This document shows positions 48,401 through 54,986 of a stretch of 64,000 nucleotides of DNA, in pieces. Origin of the DNA: Prevotella communis. GTDB lineage: Bacteria; Bacteroidota; Bacteroidia; Bacteroidales; Bacteroidaceae. The translations under genes and the position numbers were made by a program. The stretch lies in the NCBI RefSeq assembly GCF_022024115.1, contig NZ_CP091792.1, forward strand, positions 1,674,001 to 1,738,000. Reading direction: 5' to 3'. A model generated the notes under the pieces. It saw only the letters and a list, made by a program, of their open reading frames with translations. It was not told where the DNA came from and ran no database searches. Every line of letters starts with the position of its first letter. The stretch's first letter is position 1.

Positions 48401-49847
48401 TACCAATGACGCTGCTGATGTGCTTATTCCTGTAACGTCTGGCTACTATACAGATATTCCCACTAAAACCAGTTCTGGTCGAAGCATGACAATAAGTTTT
48501 GTTTCGAACAGCAGTACACATTGGGGCGATGGCCTTAACCTGACAGTGACGCTGATATTGAATAATGAGGTGGAACTGGCCAATGATGCTGATAACAGCA
48601 CGATAATCAGCAACAACGACGGCAAGGATGCTAATGTGACGCTCTTTGGCCGCACGCTGACAAGGTCGGGCGAATGGAATACGCTGTGCCTGCCATTCAA
48701 CGTAAGCGCTGCACAGATGGCAGAGACGACGCATCCGCTCTATGGGGCTATAATCAAGGAACTGAACACTTCTACGTCTAACCTAGCCGCCAACGGCCAA
48801 CTGACACTGAACTTCGAGACAGTTACGGCAATCGAGGCCGGAAAGCCATATATCGTAAAATGGACGCAGAGCAATCCACAGAGACCGATTTTCTCTCCGT
48901 CTGATGAATTCCTTACAGCATTGGGCTTCATTAACGAAGTGGCAACTGTGGACTGCGGACAGAACAGCAATTGGAACGCAGACCTGGAAAAGGGAGAAAA
49001 CTACAATAAGTTGGTGGACGGCAACACAAGCACTAAGTACGGACTGAGCGACAATGACCCCTACGTGGAGTTCCACTACCCGACAGCTATCACGCCGAAA
49101 GGCTATGCGCTTTGGACGGCTAACGACGAGCAGGGAAGGCGTAATCCAGTACAGTGGACCATCATGGCCAAGAACAAGGATGATGCCCAATGGACTACGC
49201 TTGTCACTGTTGACAACACTGCCAACGATAAGTTGCCACTGGCCGATAACGCGTGCACCGTCTTTGCACTCAACAACACGACGGCATACACGCACTTCCG
49301 CTTTGAGGCTACACGCCGATGGAACGGCAGCCTACAGTTCCAGTTGGCCGAACTGCAGTTCTGCACCGAGCAGCCCTCAGCGCCGCTTACGGATATCACC
49401 GATCCCGTGTTCAATGGTGTTACCATCAGCAGTACGACTCCTACACCTGTTGAGTTTAGCATTGAGAATAGCAGTGAGAAGTGCCAGTTCTTGGGGCAAT
49501 ACTCACCATTCAGCATCGTGGAAAGTGGAGCTATAGGCGACAATCAGGGCAACCTGAACGAAATCGTCATGCTGGGCAGTGGTAGCAAACTGGGCTACTC
49601 TAAGAACGCCAGGACGCTGAAGACCTTCCGCTGTCATTTCTATGTGCCTGCCGACGGCGGCGTTGCAGGAGCCCGCGCCTTCGTAATGAACTTCGAGGAG
49701 GGTGAGACAACGGGCATCATAACGATGTCTGATGTGAGAAGTGAGATGTCTGATGGATGGTACACCATAGACGGACGTAAACTCAGTGGCAAGCCCAGTG
49801 TGAAGGGTGTATATGTGAATAATGGACGTAAGGTAATTATTAAATAA
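45423..49847 (+). CDS. Large secreted protein with CUB-like and InlB-like repeats
   Basis: A 1474-residue exported protein with signal peptide (about 1-21). Five CUB-like domains repeat with a period of about 220 residues: VKVYDDGG-type start, C(D/E/N)GTLVLTAPEGYVLQLSG, YLTVYDG, STGRSMTLYF and GLDLTVTV. They start near residues 40, 259, 479, 700 and 921. The first four are each followed by an InlB-like module of about 85 residues (NGSIxATVGG, VxLTxxPDxGYVLxxLSV, ATFTMPxSAVTVTPTFT). Then follow a WNTLCLPFN region (about 1075), a discoidin-like domain (about 1165-1316) and a C-terminal domain ending YTIDGRKLSGKP...GRKVIIK, of the kind used for type IX or similar sorting. Adhesion or glycan binding is a fair inference; no enzyme motif is seen. 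Confidence 0.8.
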   Translation: MDKKFLTIIALLCTVIQGMWAQTTVSLTEDTGEKAGTPAHWYINMPATDTSTLTLDGTITTFKVYDNGGKDGTYSDNCDGTLVLTAPDGYVLQLSGNICSENNHYLYVYDGSDNKADKLIDGACGNNNGLAIDIPTVISNDQSMTLCFKSTGNSYQRAGLNLTVTLINTNTLHEISGLENVSNGSTTAKVNDATVTQAKYRDVVALTASPDDGYILSNLSVKDASNNDVSVSWPIWSNNATFTMPPSAVTVTPTFTHKNSLSVNMPVDGVKTVRIPAGVQTFKVYDDGGSTSGYSNNCEGTLVLTAPEGYVLQLSGGIATYEGVDYLTVYDNNEASGTKLVDAVSGRGDQGKLKDITTVTSTGNNMTLYFYSIIGNNYTGLDLTVLVYNPTMEYAISGLSNTTHGSIAATVGGNAATAAKWKDEVTLSATPDEGYVLDALSVVDENSNAVDVTWNHWENSASFTMPLSAVTVTSTFTSKNSLSINMPTKATRNVTIPAGVSSFKVYDDGGAGGNYSNGCDGTLVLTAPVGCRLQLSGTIYSSSGDNLSVYDGSDKSALILINEMHSTGGSVIETTSIPTVSSTGRSMTLYFHTDDYYQLGGLDLTVTVLDASAEYTINGIGDVTNGSIAATVGGEDVTKAKLSDVVTLTVTPADNYVLSDLSVVGANSETVSVTRDFWANTATFTMPASEVTVTPTFTNDIFVNMPKTGEKTVTIPANVHWFKVYDDGGKDVSYDFGCNGTLVLTAPEGCQLQLSGNITTDNVDYLTVYDGDQADNKHILINQAHSSSSSTSTAISTVFSTGRSMRLYFYSDNGGRYDGLDLTVTVIDPNKKYDISGLGSVTNGSITATVGGINVTQSKASDVVTLTVAPDKGYVLTNLSVTDGSSNPVTVTRDFWANTATFTMPASAVTVTPTLTNNLNDIYINMPQTGTTTVTIPAGVQSFKVYDDRGSDNYYSDNCNGYLVLTAPEGYVLQISGRVDTSEPNDYLIVYDGTNDAADVLIPVTSGYYTDIPTKTSSGRSMTISFVSNSSTHWGDGLNLTVTLILNNEVELANDADNSTIISNNDGKDANVTLFGRTLTRSGEWNTLCLPFNVSAAQMAETTHPLYGAIIKELNTSTSNLAANGQLTLNFETVTAIEAGKPYIVKWTQSNPQRPIFSPSDEFLTALGFINEVATVDCGQNSNWNADLEKGENYNKLVDGNTSTKYGLSDNDPYVEFHYPTAITPKGYALWTANDEQGRRNPVQWTIMAKNKDDAQWTTLVTVDNTANDKLPLADNACTVFALNNTTAYTHFRFEATRRWNGSLQFQLAELQFCTEQPSAPLTDITDPVFNGVTISSTTPTPVEFSIENSSEKCQFLGQYSPFSIVESGAIGDNQGNLNEIVMLGSGSKLGYSKNARTLKTFRCHFYVPADGGVAGARAFVMNFEEGETTGIITMSDVRSEMSDGWYTIDGRKLSGKPSVKGVYVNNGRKVIIK
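49724..49758. repeat. 7-bp repeat inside the secreted protein gene
   Basis: Five 7-bp units (gatgtct, gatgtga, gaagtga, gatgtct, gatggat) lie in frame just before the C-terminal sorting-like domain and encode the linker MSDVRSEMSDG. Same period and base style as the other heptad arrays. Confidence 0.8.
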
Positions 49848-49862
49848 ATGGAGGATTCTGAT

Positions 49863-50024
49863 ATGAAAAAACAGTATATAAAACCCACCATTCAGGCAGT
49901 GCTATTGCAGCAACAGCACATTATCTGTGGCAGTCCCGACGGCTTTGCCAAGAGTGTGAGCAACAGCAGTGAAGGCATCAGTTGGAATGATAGTGGTTTC
50001 GATGACAATGATGACGACTATTAA
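49863..50024 (+). CDS. 53-residue peptide gene coupled to the secreted protein gene
   Basis: ATG at 49863 follows the upstream stop by 15 nt and has a strong GGAGG at 49850-49854 with 8-nt spacing, so translation is very likely. The product starts MKKQYIKPTIQAV, carries LLQQQHIICGSP in the middle and ends in an acidic tail NDSGFDDNDDDY. The same layout (basic start, hydrophobic centre, acidic Asp-rich end) is found in short Bacteroidetes proteins of unknown function. One cysteine is present in HIICGSP. I cannot assign a function. Neighbours suggest a partner or by-product of the secreted protein. Confidence 0.8.
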   Translation: MKKQYIKPTIQAVLLQQQHIICGSPDGFAKSVSNSSEGISWNDSGFDDNDDDY

Positions 50025-50037
50025 ATGGTTAGTATAT

Positions 50038-50066
50038 CCTCAAGGAGCAGTGTCTGCTCCTTGAGG
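50038..50066. terminator. Terminator after the 53-residue peptide gene
   Basis: A perfect 13-bp stem (CCTCAAGGAGCAG and complement) with a 3-nt loop, followed by TAATTTTTAATTT on the plus strand. It also lies 11 nt beyond the 3' end of the minus-strand smalltalk gene. Confidence 0.9.
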
Positions 50067-50077
50067 TAATTTTTAAT

Positions 50078-50176
50078 TTACGCCATGCAGCTGGTCACAC
50101 CCAGTGCCGTTGCAATGGCCGACAGCACACTAATGGCTGTTTGAATCGCGAATTTCCAAAATGTCTTGTTCTTCAT
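50078..50176 (-). CDS. Smalltalk-type small protein
   Basis: A 32-residue minus-strand ORF (MKNKTFWKFAIQTA at the start, IATALGVTSCMA at the end). It fits the short Bacteroidetes family called 'smalltalk protein' in genome annotations: a Lys-rich start, Trp, one hydrophobic helix and the terminal TSCM. The family function is unknown. The LGVTSC segment resembles a lipobox, so membrane attachment is possible. It is convergent with the 53-residue peptide gene and both end near the hairpin at 50038. Confidence 0.75.
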   Translation of the reverse strand: MKNKTFWKFAIQTAISVLSAIATALGVTSCMA

Positions 50177-50190
50177 GGTTCAGAATTATA

Positions 50191-50218
50191 ATGTTTAATG
50201 TTTAATGTTTAATGTATT
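50191..50218. repeat. 7-bp tandem units upstream of smalltalk
   Basis: Three copies of atgttta and one atgtatt, head to tail, beginning 14 bp upstream of the smalltalk start codon. Confidence 0.85.
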
Positions 50219-50236
50219 CACACCCCCAAAATCTTC

Positions 50237-50302
50237 ACTCGAGTGAATTCATCGAATTAGCTAGCTCAAATCATGAAATCACTCGAGTGAATTCATGATT
50301 TC
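50237..50302. repeat. 22-bp palindromic tandem array, right copy
   Basis: Three 22-bp units at 50237, 50259 and 50281. Halves such as actcgagtgaa, agctagctcaa and ttcatgatttc contain CTCGAG, GAATTC, GCTAGC and CATG palindromes. It shares ctcaaatcatga and attcatgattt with the array at 45055. The two arrays bracket the secreted-protein/peptide/smalltalk module. Confidence 0.9.
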
Positions 50303-50367
50303 AGCTATATAGTGTGTTTCGCTACGTTTTTTTCTTCAAAAATGGAAACAGATTGCATACTTTTTTG

Positions 50368-50375
50368 TACCTTTG
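50368..50375 (+). promoter_or_regulatory. -7 element close to the nuclease-domain gene start
   Basis: TACCTTTG followed by C. The chosen ATG at 50384 is only 8 nt beyond, so the message would be almost leaderless if this element is used. Confidence 0.55.
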
Positions 50376-50383
50376 CATCTCGT

Positions 50384-51013
50384 ATGAAACCGATAATCAT
50401 TGAAGACAACATATTTGACTTTGAACCTTGTGAGGAAGACGGCTCCGTGCTGTTGGCAGAAGAGACTCCGTGGAGAGGTTTTGCTGACGAGCTACAGGAT
50501 CTACACTATCTGAAAGGTGCCCAGTTTATCAATCAATTAAAACTTATTGTCAACTGTGGCGAATTCCGCCCAATTGCTGGTGAGACTAATATTTTTAGTG
50601 CCATTGGTGAAGAAAGTTCGGATTATGACAATCTGATAAAGGCTGCTCGAAAATTATCGAATCATGGTTATCGTGTCTATATACTGCCAAATCCCAAAGG
50701 AATCAGAACTGCAGATTTTATTTTCGAACGCAAAGGAGTTTTTAAATTGTTCGATCTAAAGAGTATTACCGGTAAATCATCCGTTAGTAATAGACTTATG
50801 GAATCCATTGGTCAGACTAATCATGTGGTTCTGAATATGCTAACGGATTATGCTCCTCGTCTGCTAGCAAAAGATGTACAATCCTATTTTGAAGCAAATA
50901 CGAATGCGCGAGAAGTGCTAATTATAAGAGGAAATAGAATCTTATCCGTTTCACGTCGTTTTGTAGAGGGTAATTGCTACATCAAAATGTTTATGAAAAG
51001 ATATTTGAGATAA
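50384..51013 (+). CDS. CdiA-toxin-like nuclease-domain protein
   Basis: A 209-residue soluble protein. Residues 75-152 resemble the C-terminal tRNase domain of CdiA-type contact-dependent toxins and related phage/MuF domains: YDNLIKAARKLSNHGYRVYILPNPKGIRTADFIFERK, then KLFDLKSITGKSS and SIGQTNHVVLNM. Asp111, Glu115, Asp124 and Lys126 form a PD-(D/E)XK-like active-site pattern. Unlike CdiA there is no secretion or pretoxin region and no immunity gene is obvious beside it. ATG 50384 was chosen because an earlier ATG (50312) would lie upstream of the -7 element. Nuclease activity is inferred from pattern only; alternative: a domesticated phage or defence nuclease. Confidence 0.55.
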   Translation: MKPIIIEDNIFDFEPCEEDGSVLLAEETPWRGFADELQDLHYLKGAQFINQLKLIVNCGEFRPIAGETNIFSAIGEESSDYDNLIKAARKLSNHGYRVYILPNPKGIRTADFIFERKGVFKLFDLKSITGKSSVSNRLMESIGQTNHVVLNMLTDYAPRLLAKDVQSYFEANTNAREVLIIRGNRILSVSRRFVEGNCYIKMFMKRYLR

Positions 51014-51014
51014 A

Positions 51015-51112
51015 ACAAAAAGAGCCTCAGAAGAGGCTCTTTTAAATGGGTAGTGTCGATATAGTCTTGCCCTCTCGGGATTCTGCCCGGATAGTAAATC
51101 GAATTGATTTAC
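51015..51112 (-). ncRNA. Predicted small RNA, minus strand
   Basis: Both promoter boxes are perfect on the minus strand (TTTG at 51145-51148, 20 bp, TATCTTTG at 51117-51124), and a strong terminator lies about 95 nt downstream at 51019-51042. There is no credible ORF between. The predicted RNA starts with hairpin GTAAATC/GATTTAC (51094-51112), then a CCCG/CGGG hairpin (51076-51089) and ends with the terminator. Function unknown. It is divergent from the leader of the helicase-methyltransferase operon. Confidence 0.6.
51019..51042. terminator. Bidirectional terminator at the end of the nuclease-domain gene
   Basis: AAAGAGCCTC pairs with GAGGCTCTTT around AGAA. A-tract on the left and T-tract on the right allow use on both strands: for the plus-strand gene and for the predicted minus-strand small RNA. 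Confidence 0.88.
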
Positions 51113-51116
51113 GTTG

Positions 51117-51148
51117 CAAAGATAGGAAGTATTTTCGTTAATTCCAAA
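51117..51148 (-). promoter_or_regulatory. Promoter for the predicted small RNA
   Basis: Minus strand: TTTG (51148-51145), 20 bp, TATCTTTG (51124-51117), followed by C. Perfect match to both Bacteroidetes boxes. Confidence 0.75.
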
Positions 51149-51194
51149 TTTTTGAGAGGAAATCTTTCTAAATCTCATTTTTTTTCTTGTACTA

Positions 51195-51226
51195 TTTGAC
51201 AAGATTACTTTTTTTTACTACCTTTG
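51195..51226 (+). promoter_or_regulatory. Promoter for the defence-like operon
   Basis: TTTG at 51195-51198, 20 bp, TACCTTTG at 51219-51226. Perfect match to both boxes. The predicted start of RNA is near 51233, leaving a leader of about 370 nt before the ATG at 51605. Confidence 0.8.
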
Positions 51227-51230
51227 TAGG

Positions 51231-51604
51231 CAATTACCGGCAATTGTCGTTGTTCGACCTCTGGTCGCTTGTTCCCGTAAGGGTCTCAAGAAACAGCGCA
51301 TGCTGCAAAGCATCAGTCTCTGAGAGCAGAGAGCCGGTATGATTTTTGAGGGTAAAATAACAATAACAGCATTAGCAGTTATTCGGCGTGTCTAGAAGGT
51401 GAGAGTTTTAGTATACGAGTCTCGAATATGGATAATGTCTAGTGTCTGCGCTTTATAGCGTGGACATTTCACTTATCATTCGAGACGGGTTTCTCTCACC
51501 ACCCAGACACGGATAAGCGGTCCACGCTATTTCTGTGTCTATTGGTAGGTGAAGAATCTCGTTATATCCGATAAGTGCTATGCTCCTAAAACATAAGTGC
51601 AGAC
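51231..51604 (+). ncRNA. Long structured leader RNA of the helicase operon
   Basis: Two folded domains are evident by hand. Domain 1 (51235-51339) is closed by TACCGGC with GCCGGTA and encloses hairpins CGACC/GGTCG (51255-51267), CCC/GGG (51274-51283), ATGC/GCAT (51300-51313) and TCTCT/AGAGA (51317-51332). Domain 2 (51388-51510) is one long hairpin with stems GTGTCT/AGACAC, GGTGAGAG/CTCTCACC, GTCTCGAAT/ATTCGAGAC, GATAA/TTATC, TGTC/GACA and CGCT/AGCG. Segments further on compete for the same partners: GTGTCT (51535-51540) for AGACAC, and GATAAGTG (51570-51577) and ATAAGTG (51593-51599) for CACTTATC (51470-51477). The last lies just before the start codon. I do not recognise a named RNA family. 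It could be a leader, a separate RNA, or both. Confidence 0.65.
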
Positions 51605-54600
51605 ATGGCAAGGATATTTGACAACATTGAGTCAAAGTTCACAGAGGGTCTGAAAAGTTTGATATCCAAAAGTGGAGTTAAACGTGTAGACTTCTGTGTT
51701 GGTTATTTCAATCTTAGAGGTTGGAATCTAGTTATTAATGAGGTAGACAATATTGAGGGTGACTATGTAGACGAAAACGAAGATAGAGTGTTTCGCTACT
51801 GTCGCTTGCTGATAGGTATGCAACGACCAAACGAAGACCTTATTAAGCAATTCTATTCAGCTTCAGGGCCTGAGATGATAGACTCTCAAAAGATGTTGCA
51901 ATGTAAAATGGAGATAGCTCGCGATTTCAGAAAACAACTGTTATTGGGACTACCCACTAAACAGGATGAATTGACTCTTCGCCGCCTATCAGCTCAACTC
52001 AAGGCAAAGAAGGTATGTGTAAAACTCTATCTTCGTGAACCACTTCATGCAAAACTTTATCTGGCTCATTGTCCTTCAGATACGCTTCATCCTATTACTT
52101 CATTGATGGGTAGTAGCAACTTGACTTATTCTGGTTTAACTGGTAACGGTGAGTTAAATGCTCTCTTTGGTGATGATGACCAGAACGATAAATTTGCTGC
52201 TTGGTTCGACAAGCGTTGGAATGATCGCACTTGTATTGATATCACAGAAGAACTTATCAAGGCCATTGACGAAAGTTGGGCTAGTGAACGAACCATTCCC
52301 CCATATTATATTTACTTGAAAACGGCCTACCATCTGAGTGAAGAGGCACGTTCTGGTATCAAAGAGTTTTCACTTCCTCCTGAATTTCGTCATGACCTGT
52401 TCGACTTTCAACAAACGGCAGTAAAAATTGCAGCTCGCCATCTAAATAGTGAAAAGCGTGGTGGTGCAATGATTGGCGACGTAGTAGGATTGGGTAAGAC
52501 CATTACTGCGTGTGCCATTGCCAAGATTTTCGAGATGACCTATGCCAGTAGCACGCTAATCATCTGTCCTGCCAATCTGCAGGAGATGTGGGATAAGTAT
52601 CGTAAGAAATACGACTTGAAGGCAGACATCATGTCAATGGCGAAACCTATTGATGTAGAGCAGGCAAGATATTATCGTTTAATTATTGTCGATGAGAGTC
52701 ATAACCTGCGTAACGATAACGGTAAACGTTATCAGAACATCAAAGCATTGATTGAACGTCAGAATTGCAAGGTGCTTTTACTGACCGCTACGCCCTATAA
52801 CAAAGATTATTCTGACTTGAGTAGTCAGCTGAAACTCTTTATCAGCGAGGATGATGACTTGGGTATTCGTCCAGAGAACTATGTTGCTGAACTAGGTGGC
52901 GACCGAGCATTCCTACAAAAGCATAGCGATGTGCACATTCGCAGTATCAAGGCTTTTGAAAAGAGTGATAGTGCCGATGACTGGATGGACTTAATGAAGA
53001 TGTTCCTGGTACGTCGTACACGAACCTTTATCAAGAATAACTATGCCAAGTCTGACAGCAGAGGAAAATACCTTGAGTTTAATGATGGTCGTAAGAGCTA
53101 TTTCCCAGAGCGTATCCCTAAAGCGTTAAAGTTCAAAACAGAAAAGGGTGACCAGTATAGTAGATTGTACTCAGATGATATGATATCGATGATGGAAAAT
53201 CTTCTGTTACCTCGCTATGGATTATCGCAATATGAGGATAGTTCTAAGACTGCCCAAGCATCTAAGGCTGATAAGGACCTATTGGAGAACCTTTCTCGTG
53301 CAGGCCAACGTATGATGGGTTTCTGTAAGAGTACGTTCTTCAAGCGTATGGATAGTAGTGGCTTCTCGTTCCTATTGACACTCTATCGTCACATTCTTCG
53401 AAATGCCGTGTTTATCTATGCTATCGAGAACAAATTACCATTACCAATTGGTGATGAGAACTCTCTGCCTGATGAATATATTGAGGATGCCGACATCAAC
53501 GATATTTTCAGTAACAATGACCAAGATGAAAGTAGCATAGGAGATTACAATGAGCTGGATATTCCTACAGATATGAAGGTCTATATGGATAAGGCTCGTG
53601 ATTATTATAATCTGTTGGCTGAGAAAAACAATGTTCGTTGGATAGATCCTACCTATTTCAAGCGTACGTTGAAAAGTCATTTGCGTAAAGACTGTGACCA
53701 GTTGATAGAGATGATTTCGCTTTGTGGAAAATGGGAACCTCAAGACGACCAGAAACTGAATATGCTGGAAGAACTCCTTAATGGAGAACACGGAAAAGAG
53801 AAGATACTTATCTTTACTCAATATTCTGATACTGCCAACTATATCTATCGTCAGTTGAAGAAACGTGGAATGCAAAGGATTGGCCGGGTGACTGGTGGTA
53901 TGCAAAATCCAACGGCGATAGTTGATCGCTTCTCGCCTCTGAGTAATAAAGCCAATGTATCTGCATCTGATGAACTGCGTGTACTTGTAGCTACAGATGT
54001 ACTTTCAGAAGGTCAGAACCTTCAGGATTCACATATCGTCGTGAATTTTGACTTGCCCTGGGCCATTATCCGACTAATACAGCGTGCTGGCCGTGTGGAT
54101 CGTATTGGACAGGAAGCAAAAGAGATATACTGCTATTCTTTCTTCCCTGCAGATGGTGTCGAGAAAATTATTAATCTTCGTTCTCGTTTGAATGCTCGTA
54201 TCAACGAGAATGCCAGTATCGTGGGTAGTGATGAGATATTCTTCGAGGGCAACGAGCAGAACCTCCGCGATATGTATAATGAGAAGAGTGGTTCACTTGA
54301 TGAAGATGAGGACGATGTAGATGTTGACCTGGGCTCACAGGCTTATCAGATATGGAAGAATGCCACAGATGCTAATCCTGAGCTAAAGCGGATTATTCCT
54401 CAATTAAGCAATATTATCTATTCTACAAAGAAAGCGGCAAGTCCTATAGAGGATGGCGTTATTACCTACGCTAAGACGCATAATGATTTCGATGTGTTGA
54501 CGTGGTACGACTCCAAGGGGGAAATTATCAGCCAGTCGCAGCGTCGCATCCTTCAGGCTTTAGCGTGTAGCGCAGACGAACCTGCTCTTTCTCCACTCGA

Positions 54601-54985
54601 CAATCATTTGGAACTGGTAGGTAAGGCTATTAACGGTATTCGTACAGACAATACCAGCGTAAGCGGTATCTTGGGTAGCCGCTTCAGTACACGTTATCGT
54701 ATCATCGATTTGATGGAACACTTCTATAATCAGCCGCCTACGCTCTTCTTGCAAGGTGAGCGTAGAGACCAACTGAAGATGGCTATTGATGCAGTCTATA
54801 ACTATCAGTTGCAAGAGGGTGCCAAATTTACATTGGGACGAATGCTGCGCAGCAATTCCAACGATGATGTGCTCGATACCATTTTGGAGTTGTATGCAAA
54901 CAATAACCTCTGCCGCATAGATGAGAACAATAACACGCATAAAGATCCAACCATCATCTGTTCGATGGGCTTAAAGTACGATTGA
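51605..54985 (+). CDS. PLD-family nuclease fused to SNF2-type helicase
   Basis: A 1126-residue protein. The N-terminal domain (about 1-200) is PLD-like: HAK at 148-150 (PLHAKLYLA) and GSSN at 169-172, one HKD motif set. An SF2/SNF2 motor follows: GDVVGLGKT at 291-299, DESH at 363-366, LLLTATPYNK near 391, VLVATDVLSEGQNLQ near 795 and QRAGRVDRIGQ near 827. The C-terminal 250 residues are unassigned. The architecture equals the 'PLDc_N_Snf2_like' class. Together with the methyltransferase 1 nt downstream, it looks like the restriction/translocation half of a split RM or phage-defence system. No classical restriction nuclease is present, so the PLD domain is the likely cutter (inference). Confidence 0.85.
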   Translation: MARIFDNIESKFTEGLKSLISKSGVKRVDFCVGYFNLRGWNLVINEVDNIEGDYVDENEDRVFRYCRLLIGMQRPNEDLIKQFYSASGPEMIDSQKMLQCKMEIARDFRKQLLLGLPTKQDELTLRRLSAQLKAKKVCVKLYLREPLHAKLYLAHCPSDTLHPITSLMGSSNLTYSGLTGNGELNALFGDDDQNDKFAAWFDKRWNDRTCIDITEELIKAIDESWASERTIPPYYIYLKTAYHLSEEARSGIKEFSLPPEFRHDLFDFQQTAVKIAARHLNSEKRGGAMIGDVVGLGKTITACAIAKIFEMTYASSTLIICPANLQEMWDKYRKKYDLKADIMSMAKPIDVEQARYYRLIIVDESHNLRNDNGKRYQNIKALIERQNCKVLLLTATPYNKDYSDLSSQLKLFISEDDDLGIRPENYVAELGGDRAFLQKHSDVHIRSIKAFEKSDSADDWMDLMKMFLVRRTRTFIKNNYAKSDSRGKYLEFNDGRKSYFPERIPKALKFKTEKGDQYSRLYSDDMISMMENLLLPRYGLSQYEDSSKTAQASKADKDLLENLSRAGQRMMGFCKSTFFKRMDSSGFSFLLTLYRHILRNAVFIYAIENKLPLPIGDENSLPDEYIEDADINDIFSNNDQDESSIGDYNELDIPTDMKVYMDKARDYYNLLAEKNNVRWIDPTYFKRTLKSHLRKDCDQLIEMISLCGKWEPQDDQKLNMLEELLNGEHGKEKILIFTQYSDTANYIYRQLKKRGMQRIGRVTGGMQNPTAIVDRFSPLSNKANVSASDELRVLVATDVLSEGQNLQDSHIVVNFDLPWAIIRLIQRAGRVDRIGQEAKEIYCYSFFPADGVEKIINLRSRLNARINENASIVGSDEIFFEGNEQNLRDMYNEKSGSLDEDEDDVDVDLGSQAYQIWKNATDANPELKRIIPQLSNIIYSTKKAASPIEDGVITYAKTHNDFDVLTWYDSKGEIISQSQRRILQALACSADEPALSPLDNHLELVGKAINGIRTDNTSVSGILGSRFSTRYRIIDLMEHFYNQPPTLFLQGERRDQLKMAIDAVYNYQLQEGAKFTLGRMLRSNSNDDVLDTILELYANNNLCRIDENNNTHKDPTIICSMGLKYD

Positions 54986-54986
54986 T

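Noticed and set aside
50312..50383. Upstream ATG for the CdiA-like gene (50312)
   Set aside because: The extension contains the -7 element and no family-like residues; ATG 50384 is preferred.
51231..51604. Retron msr-msd or tmRNA as identity of the structured RNA
   Set aside because: No reverse transcriptase gene is near, and the tmRNA ends and tag sequence are not seen.
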